A stretch of 64,000 nt of DNA from Brachyhypopomus gauderio (taxonomy: Eukaryota; Chordata; Actinopteri; Gymnotiformes; Hypopomidae): NCBI RefSeq assembly GCF_052324685.1, contig NW_027506875.1, positions 1,913,309 through 1,977,308 on the forward strand. Reading direction: 5' to 3'. A model generated the notes under the pieces. The model saw only the letters and a program-made list of their open reading frames with translations, had not been told where the DNA came from and did no database searches. Position numbers and translations under genes: made by a program. Of this stretch, positions 61,101-64,000 are shown one piece after another. The first letter of the stretch is position 1, and each line of letters begins with the position of its first letter.

Positions 61101-63637
61101 AACTAAACAGGGGACCTCAGAAGCTTCAAAGATTGACTAAGTATTGATACTGGTATTGAGCCTGTGAGTAGATATGAGCCCTTCAGTGCAGTATTGCAGA
61201 ACCAGTGTAACAGAACCACGTCTGCTGCACATCTATGAAATGTAAACAGCAGCTTCACTGACCAAACATCCCTCAACAGACTGTTGACACCTGCACCTCT
61301 TACACACAGTGGTCAGAACTGACTGTATCCAGAACGCACATGCAGCTTGATTGTGGTCAGGCTTGAAATTTAAGTGGTAAAAAAAGGTTATCAGTGTTCA
61401 TGATGGATGTGTGTGTGTGTTCTGGTAGAGTCCAGCTGCACAGTCCGGAGAACCGGATGACGGCTCATAATCTGGCCGTGGTGTTTGTGCCAACGCTGTT
61501 CCAGGAGCTCGCCATGAACACGGACATGGTGCGACTCACCAAAGAGCTGATCATCCATCACACACTCATCTTCCTGGTGAGCACCTAAAACTCTCCCTCC
61601 AGACCCACCGCTACACACCGGCCCACCAGACCAACCGCCCCACCAGACCAACCGCCCCACCAGACCCACCGCCCCACCAGACCAACCGCTACACACCGGC
61701 CCACCAGACCCACCGCTACACACCGGCCCACCAGACCCACCGCTACACACCGGCCCACCAGACCCACCGCTACACACCGCCCCTCCAGACCAACCGACCC
61801 TCCAGACCGACCGCCCCCCCCAGACCAACCACTACACACCACCCCTCCAGACCCACCGCTACACACCGCCTCATCAGACCGACCCCCCCAAACCAACCGA
61901 CCCACCGCCCCATCAGACCCACCGCTACACACCGCCCCCTCCAGACCCACCGCCCCTCCAGACCAACCACTAAACACCGCCCCCTCCAGACCAACCGCCC
62001 CCCCAGAACCACCGCTACACACCGCCCCCCCCCCCCCAGACCAACCGCTACACACCGCCCCTCTAGGGCTGCACGATTAATCGTATTTTTATCGTTATCG
62101 CGATGTGAAGTTTCATGATAAACACATCGAAAGAGCCACGATAACTCCTTGAATAACAGCAAACTCAAATTGCGTTATCCTCGTCCAGCAATAGAGGGAG
62201 CTATTCGCGCTGCAGACTATGATCACGTGACGTAAGTAGGCAAGAGGCAGAGTGAGGCAGAGTTGCCAGGTTCTCGGTTTTCACGCCAAATTGGGCTTGT
62301 TTGAAAATCCAGCCGCGGGTAAAAATTCTGGGGCCGCGGGGTGCGGTTTTTTGGGCTACTTTTGAGTTGGGCTACTGCGGAAGTTACAAGTCAACACTAA
62401 GAATCGATCGCGATATAATACTTAATTTGTCTCCAGTTCACACTCGCAGATTTTGTGCGGAAAGCTTTTGTAGGACCTGGCAACCCTGGAGTGGGGTGAA
62501 CACGCTCATCAGACACGCGATTTGGTTTAAGCCTGGTTTACACTTGATGCGGCGCGAGGGTCCGGGAGGCGAAAATAACGTAATCGCGGTGGCTTCGCCC
62601 GTGTGCAATTGCCTCGCGCGCTGTCGATTCACGAGGTCGTGCACCTCTCGAATTTTGTAAGTTCGCGCGCGCCGCGTCTCGGCGCAATGAGAACAGTCAT
62701 GTTTGCAGGGTTCATACACCTATACAAGGTGGAATTCAAGCACTTGTATGTCACTTTCAAGGTCCATTTCAATAATTCCCAGCACGTTATTGAATTAAAT
62801 ATTTATACATATACTCTAAATGATTCGAAATAATTCGCTTTTTTTATCACATTATTTAATGGATATTTATTTTCAAAACGCCCAATCTTAACATCTTCGT
62901 CCTGGAATTACAAGAGGCTCGTATTTGTTAACGTAATACAAGAGAATTGTTCAGTCAGATATTTGTTGTGAAACGAAGTAGTTACAATTTCAAGCCTTTT
63001 CAAATACTTTAGCCTAAATTCCAGCACTTTTCAAACCTGAAACACAAAGCAACATTAAAATTGGTCAGGTAAAAGTTCATTCCCCTGTATTTGAGGGGTG
63101 TTTTTTTTTATACTACTAGGCCTACATATCGTTTCGGACAACACTGCAAAGAATGTGACACGGCAAGATTAAACGCTTCCGCCGTTCGCGGAGGTTAACG
63201 AGGTGTGCGGAGTCGCTCACTCGTGAAATTATAAACCTAGATTGAATCTATTGTTGAATAAACCTGCAAAATATTTGGAATTATTCTGGATTCATTACAC
63301 AGTAAAAAACAAAACAAATTAACGTGCTGCTGTTCAGAGAGACACTACATTTCTGTATTTTAATCTTAATTTATCGTGGTTCACATCGATATCGGGATAT
63401 CCAACAACGTTATCGCACATCGCAATTCTAGTCCATATCGTGCACCCCTACGCCCCTCCAGACCAACCGCCCCCCCCAGACCCACTGCCCCCCCCCCCCC
63501 GAACCACCGCTACACCCCCCCCCCCCTCAGACCAACCGCTACACACCGCTCCTCCAGGCAAATAATGTAATGTGTTATTAATTCTTTAGAATAAAGAAGA
63601 GGACCCACAGGAGGAAGAAATGATCACCGTCTTCTGA
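45158..63637 (+). CDS. ARAP-like ArfGAP/RhoGAP protein (PH-PH-ArfGAP-ANK-PH-RhoGAP)
   Basis: Twenty-three exons join in phase to about 932 aa. Order: proline-lysine N-terminus ([13 protein letters not shown]), Ser-rich linker, PH1 (~166-250), PH2 (~265-345; [19 protein letters not shown]), ArfGAP zinc finger CX2CX16CX2C (C365, C368, C385, C388) with arginine finger R393, an ankyrin-like segment (~480-530), PH-like region (~550-720), and RhoGAP with arginine R771 (GLYRRNG) and [23 protein letters not shown] proteins inactivate Arf and Rho GTPases at phosphoinositide-rich membranes. The ArfGAP resembles ARAP2 most ([20 protein letters not shown]). Unlike classical ARAPs it has no SAM domain, and it ends 15 codons after the RhoGAP exon, with no RA or C-terminal PH. 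Could be a genuine short paralogue or a model with unrecognised alternative 3' exons beyond the window. Confidence 0.85.
45331..45389 (+). CDS. ARAP-like exon 2
   Basis: 59 nt, acceptor TGTGTAG, donor GTAAGA. Reads [20 protein letters not shown]. Confidence 0.7.
45425..46245. repeat. Minisatellite in ARAP-like intron 2
   Basis: About 820 bp of GTGTGATACAGACCCCAGAC plus ACACTGTGTGG units of ~30 and ~43 bp, the longer with GGTCGTGAGG. Begins ~35 bp after the exon 2 donor. Confidence 0.95.
46815..46845. repeat. (GT)n microsatellite
   Basis: Short GT run after a V-SINE/L2-like fragment at 46780-46805. Confidence 0.9.
46978..47071. repeat. 15-bp minisatellite
   Basis: Six copies of GGGACGGCCCTCAGT or GGGACGGCCCTCTGT. 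Confidence 0.9.
47107..47419. repeat. 31-bp minisatellite before ARAP-like exon 3
   Basis: Ten near-identical copies of AGTTCTTCAGTTGGAGCTCT plus TCGTGGGGAAG, with AGTTC/AGATC variants. 31 bp keeps three frames open, producing spurious ORFs. Confidence 0.95.
47471..47675 (+). CDS. ARAP-like exon 3
   Basis: 205 nt, acceptor CATAAGCAG, donor GTGGGT. Ser/Pro-rich linker including [20 protein letters not shown]. Confidence 0.75.
47809..47877 (+). CDS. ARAP-like exon 4
   Basis: 69 nt, acceptor TTTTTTCAG, donor GTAGGA. Reads [20 protein letters not shown]. Confidence 0.75.
48134..48282. repeat. 17-bp minisatellite in ARAP-like intron 4
   Basis: Nine copies of TGTGGTCCTGTCCCTGC close to the acceptor of exon 5. 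Confidence 0.92.
48319..48441 (+). CDS. ARAP-like exon 5
   Basis: 123 nt, acceptor TTGCTCTAG, donor GTAACT. Basic linker then [11 protein letters not shown], the start of PH1. Confidence 0.82.
48456..48545. repeat. GTTAATCTGATGTTAATCC repeats in ARAP-like intron 5
   Basis: Short irregular repeats beginning ~12 bp after the exon 5 donor. Confidence 0.85.
48610..48670 (+). CDS. ARAP-like exon 6 (PH1)
   Basis: 61 nt, acceptor TATCTCTAG, donor [26 protein letters not shown]. Confidence 0.85.
48766..48886 (+). CDS. ARAP-like exon 7 (PH1)
   Basis: 121 nt, acceptor CACCGTAG, donor [26 protein letters not shown]. Confidence 0.85.
48961..49118 (+). CDS. ARAP-like exon 8 (PH1 end, PH2 start)
   Basis: Acceptor TGGTTGCAG. 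Ends [16 protein letters not shown] at 49118 (donor GTGCAG). An alternative end at 49130 with a stronger donor GTGAGA would add four residues, VQRD, in frame. Confidence 0.8.
49223..49329 (+). CDS. ARAP-like exon 9 (PH2)
   Basis: 107 nt, acceptor GCGTAATAG, donor [26 protein letters not shown]. Its 3' end seeds the following tandem repeat. Confidence 0.88.
49295..49640 (+). repeat. ~51-bp repeat derived from the exon 9/intron 9 junction
   Basis: Seven diverged copies of AACCTGATCACACCATATA, AACATTTAAG, TGAGTCTTTCTGCACAGTTT. The first copy is the real exon end TTTAA|GTGAGT. Some copies keep GTGAGT, others have GAGAG. Confidence 0.88.
49995..50570. repeat. GATAGT-type minisatellite in ARAP-like intron 9
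   Basis: Irregular hexamer-based repeat (AGTGATAGTGTTAGTGATAA) with a higher-order unit containing TTGATGGAGAAAGTGATAGT. Confidence 0.93.
50658..50857 (+). CDS. ARAP-like exon 10 (PH2 end, ArfGAP zinc finger)
   Basis: 200 nt, acceptor GATTTCAG, donor GTGAGT. Contains all four zinc ligands of the ArfGAP domain. Confidence 0.92.
50830..50940 (+). repeat. Duplication of the exon 10/intron 10 junction
   Basis: The exon 10 end (CATTAACCTGCTGCTGGTCA to the donor GTGAGTGGGCGGGGCT) is repeated once in intron 10 at about 50892-50937, where GTGTGAGTGGGCGGGGCT again offers a donor. Confidence 0.8.
50941..51205. repeat. 22-bp minisatellite in ARAP-like intron 10
   Basis: About 12 copies of GTGGTCCTGCGTGATGTCTA plus AT. 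Confidence 0.94.
51217..51302 (+). CDS. ARAP-like exon 11 (ArfGAP)
   Basis: 86 nt, acceptor CTTTTCAG, donor [26 protein letters not shown] with the catalytic arginine. Confidence 0.92.
51699..52723. mobile_element. hAT-like element, 1025 bp, perfect 8-bp target duplication
   Basis: Termini CAGCCCCGTCGACAG and CTGTCAACGGGCCTG match in inverse at 13 of 15. AGTACGAG lies directly on both sides (51691-51698, 52724-52731). Contains foldback element copy B. No transposase ORF. Confidence 0.88.
52085..52570 (+). mobile_element. GC-ended foldback repeat element, copy B
   Basis: Same family as 22840-23511: shares AAGATTGGGCGTTTTGAAAA, GTATGAACC, CAAACATGACTTTGTTC and GATTACGTCATTTTCGC. Nested in the hAT-like element. 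Confidence 0.7.
54262..54444 (+). CDS. ARAP-like exon 12 (ArfGAP end)
   Basis: 183 nt, acceptor CTCTGCAG, donor [26 protein letters not shown] and [13 protein letters not shown]. Confidence 0.92.
54538..54694 (+). CDS. ARAP-like exon 13 (ankyrin-like)
   Basis: 157 nt, acceptor GGGTGTAG, donor [26 protein letters not shown] and [19 protein letters not shown]. Confidence 0.88.
54848..54898 (+). CDS. ARAP-like exon 14
   Basis: 51 nt, acceptor TGTTTTACAG, donor [23 protein letters not shown] linker. Confidence 0.8.
55130..55253 (+). CDS. ARAP-like exon 15 (PH3)
   Basis: 124 nt, acceptor CTGAACAG, donor [26 protein letters not shown] and [13 protein letters not shown]; the first PH strands seem shortened. 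Confidence 0.82.
55426..55525 (+). CDS. ARAP-like exon 16 (PH3)
   Basis: 100 nt, acceptor CGCTGCAG, donor [26 protein letters not shown]. Confidence 0.85.
55556..56222. repeat. CTCTACACACACTCACA minisatellite in ARAP-like intron 16
   Basis: Tandem TCTACACACACTCACACTC units at 55556-55821 and 56123-56222, interrupted by a 301-bp element. Confidence 0.9.
55822..56122. mobile_element. hAT-like MITE, 301 bp, perfect 8-bp target duplication
   Basis: Ends CAGGGGTGCCCAC and ATGAGCACCCCTG. CTCTACAC on both sides (55814-55821, 56123-56130). Contains a ~27-base G run near 55915-55941 and a GATCGACCGACACGTCGGTC palindrome. Confidence 0.88.
56256..56451 (+). CDS. ARAP-like exon 17 (PH-like)
   Basis: 196 nt, acceptor GGTCCTCCAG, donor [26 protein letters not shown] and [20 protein letters not shown]. 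Confidence 0.85.
56567..57030. repeat. 34-bp minisatellite with an E-box in each unit
   Basis: About 14 copies of CACGTGTGTTTGAGGCGTGA plus ACTCAACTCAACAG in ARAP-like intron 17. CACGTG is intact in ~13; the last has CATGTG. Confidence 0.93.
57114..57159 (+). CDS. ARAP-like exon 18
   Basis: 46 nt, acceptor ATTTTGCAG, donor [20 protein letters not shown]. Confidence 0.8.
57165..58465. repeat. CACTCCTCAATGCACACTCAATGCAATG minisatellite, split
   Basis: Units at 57165-57218 and 58135-58400, with CA-rich continuation to 58465, in ARAP-like intron 18. It starts within 10 bp of the exon 18 donor. Interrupted by the element at 57219-58134. Confidence 0.9.
57219..58134. mobile_element. Composite DNA-transposon insertion (~916 bp)
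   Basis: Ends CAGACCCTCCAGAAAGTCGCG and its imperfect inverse ending TCCTGGTGGGACTG (16 of 21). ATTGAC flanks both sides. The interior includes a fragment (57716-57932) of the CAGGGTTGCCAAC family ending AAGTTGGCAACCCTG, so it is nested. Confidence 0.65.
58762..58937 (+). CDS. ARAP-like exon 19 (PH end, RhoGAP start)
   Basis: 176 nt, acceptor CCTTGCAG, donor [26 protein letters not shown] and [17 protein letters not shown]. Its end and donor seed the 52-bp repeat. Confidence 0.9.
58915..59610 (+). repeat. 52-bp repeat built from the exon 19/intron 19 junction
   Basis: Unit CATCTCCCACATCACTCTGT, ATGGTGAGACACCTCACACG, CTCACTCTGTAT. Donors TATG|GTGA occur after 58937, 58989, 59041, 59093, 59145, 59197, 59260, 59312, 59375, 59427, 59482, 59534 and 59586: 13 in all, mostly 52 bp apart. 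Confidence 0.94.
59690..60212. repeat. ~27-bp minisatellite in ARAP-like intron 19
   Basis: About 19 copies of AGGGTCGGGGTTAACCCTAT plus AGAGC with GTTAACCC variation; loosely resembles telomere repeat but with its own period. Confidence 0.92.
60326..60535 (+). CDS. ARAP-like exon 20 (RhoGAP)
   Basis: 210 nt, acceptor GTGTCTCAG, donor [26 protein letters not shown] carries the RhoGAP arginine finger. Confidence 0.92.
60891..60996 (+). CDS. ARAP-like exon 21 (RhoGAP)
   Basis: 106 nt, acceptor GTCCTCAG, donor [26 protein letters not shown]. Confidence 0.92.
61429..61576 (+). CDS. ARAP-like exon 22 (RhoGAP)
   Basis: 148 nt, acceptor CTGGTAG, donor [26 protein letters not shown], conserved RhoGAP core. 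Confidence 0.92.
62064..63450. mobile_element. hAT-like element, 1387 bp, perfect 8-bp target duplication, with nested repeats
   Basis: Ends TAGGGCTGCACGATTAATCG and CCATATCGTGCACCCCTA. CGCCCCTC on both sides (62056-62063, 63451-63458). Inside are a fragment with GGTTTTCACGCC and CCTGGCAACCCTG ends (~62268-62490) and foldback element copy C. No transposase ORF. Confidence 0.85.
62530..63060 (-). mobile_element. GC-ended foldback repeat element, copy C
   Basis: Reverse-strand relative of copies A and B: GGCGCGAGGGTCC, AATAACGTAATCGCGGTGGC, TTTGCAGGGTTCATACACC, CGCCCAATCTTAACATC. It keeps internal sequence missing from copy A. Confidence 0.7.
63590..63637 (+). CDS. ARAP-like exon 23 (C-terminus)
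   Basis: 48 nt, acceptor [24 protein letters not shown] then TGA at 63635-63637. The acidic tail replaces the expected RA/PH parts. Confidence 0.75.
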   Translation, partial: NKEEDPQEEEMITVF

Positions 63638-64000
63638 AATGAAGTGTTCTGAAACGTAGCCAAGAGACTCTCAGCCCTGCGTGCTCAGAACCGGGTCACC
63701 CGTCTGCGTGCTCCTGTGTGATCAGAACCGGGTCACTCTCACTCACGGACATTTAGAAACCTCAGAAAAATTCAGCGCTCAAAATCCCTTTTAATATACA
63801 AGTTGTTACTCATTTGTAAATCGCATGTAGAGCAATAACTTCCTGCTCCTGTAGTCTTGAGGGTAAAATGGTCAATGGTGGGTAGCTGTTCTTTTCAGAG
63901 CGTATCGCACACGTAAGCCACAGCACCACCTGTAATACCGAATCAGTCTGGACAAGCCCGGCCAAACCCTCCGTGATTGGAGGTCACTCACTTTTGCAAC
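63638..64000 (+). other. Probable 3' untranslated region of the ARAP-like gene
   Basis: Follows the stop at 63635-63637. No ORF or repeat recognised, and no AATAAA seen downstream of the stop before the window ends. Confidence 0.4.

Larger units (their letters stand above)
61590..63555. repeat. CCAGACCAACCGCTACACACCGCCC minisatellite, split
   Basis: Units at 61595-62063 and 63451-63555 in the last intron of the ARAP-like gene, with C-homopolymer stretches, interrupted by a 1387-bp transposon. Confidence 0.93.

Noticed and set aside
61391..62168. Glycine/valine-rich minus-strand ORFs
   Set aside because: Minisatellite translation over RhoGAP exon 22 and its intron.

Overview
The window looks like teleost fish nuclear DNA, probably an otophysan/ostariophysan (inferred from repeat style only, not proven). 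It has split genes with consensus GT-AG introns, several non-autonomous DNA transposons with 8-bp target duplications, a tRNA-derived SINE and a V-SINE/L2-type tail. Minisatellites are unusually dense.

Layout. (1) 1-17665: a head-to-tail array of a roughly 1.86-1.97 kb non-coding repeat, with nine units and a leading partial one. Units are mosaics of two sequence types. Two units carry a divergent third block. The array repeats near-perfect CTCF-consensus motifs, an inverted octamer palindrome and a terminal hairpin. (2) 17761-22338, minus strand: an eight-exon gene of the teleost G2/M-phase E3 ligase-like (HECT) family. Its visible coding sequence stops in the middle of the HECT domain, next to the array. 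(3) 22340-27200: intergenic repeats, including an AT-rich tract, a GC-rich foldback element, a CA microsatellite and SINEs. (4) 26073-27451, minus strand: a two-exon gene of the MFAP3 family with a short C-terminus. (5) 29610-41641, plus strand: a complete ten-exon SLC22 organic-anion-transporter-type gene of 570 codons; all exon phases agree. (6) 45158-63637, plus strand: a 23-exon ARAP-like gene (PH-PH-ArfGAP-ankyrin-PH-RhoGAP, about 932 aa) lacking the SAM, RA and C-terminal PH parts of the classical family.

The most unusual feature is that several minisatellites in the two plus-strand genes are built from exon-intron junctions. The repeated unit contains the last bases of an exon plus its 5' splice site. 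In SLC22 intron 3 this gives 27 tandem donor sites spaced exactly 38 bp apart. In the ARAP-like gene a 52-bp unit gives 13 donors behind the exon ending at 58937, and weaker examples follow the exons ending at 49329 and 50857. Most minisatellites have different unit sequences, and several are interrupted by hAT-like elements with perfect 8-bp duplications. Degenerate telomere-like repeats at 36215-36290 fit a subtelomeric or formerly subtelomeric setting, which is an inference.

The genes do not form a pathway. The transporter is a plasma-membrane organic ion carrier, the ARAP-like protein would link phosphoinositide signals to Arf and Rho GTPases, MFAP3 is a membrane immunoglobulin-domain protein, and the HECT-like gene belongs to a lineage-expanded ubiquitin-ligase-like family. 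All exon coordinates were derived by hand from reading frames and splice consensus, without transcript evidence.
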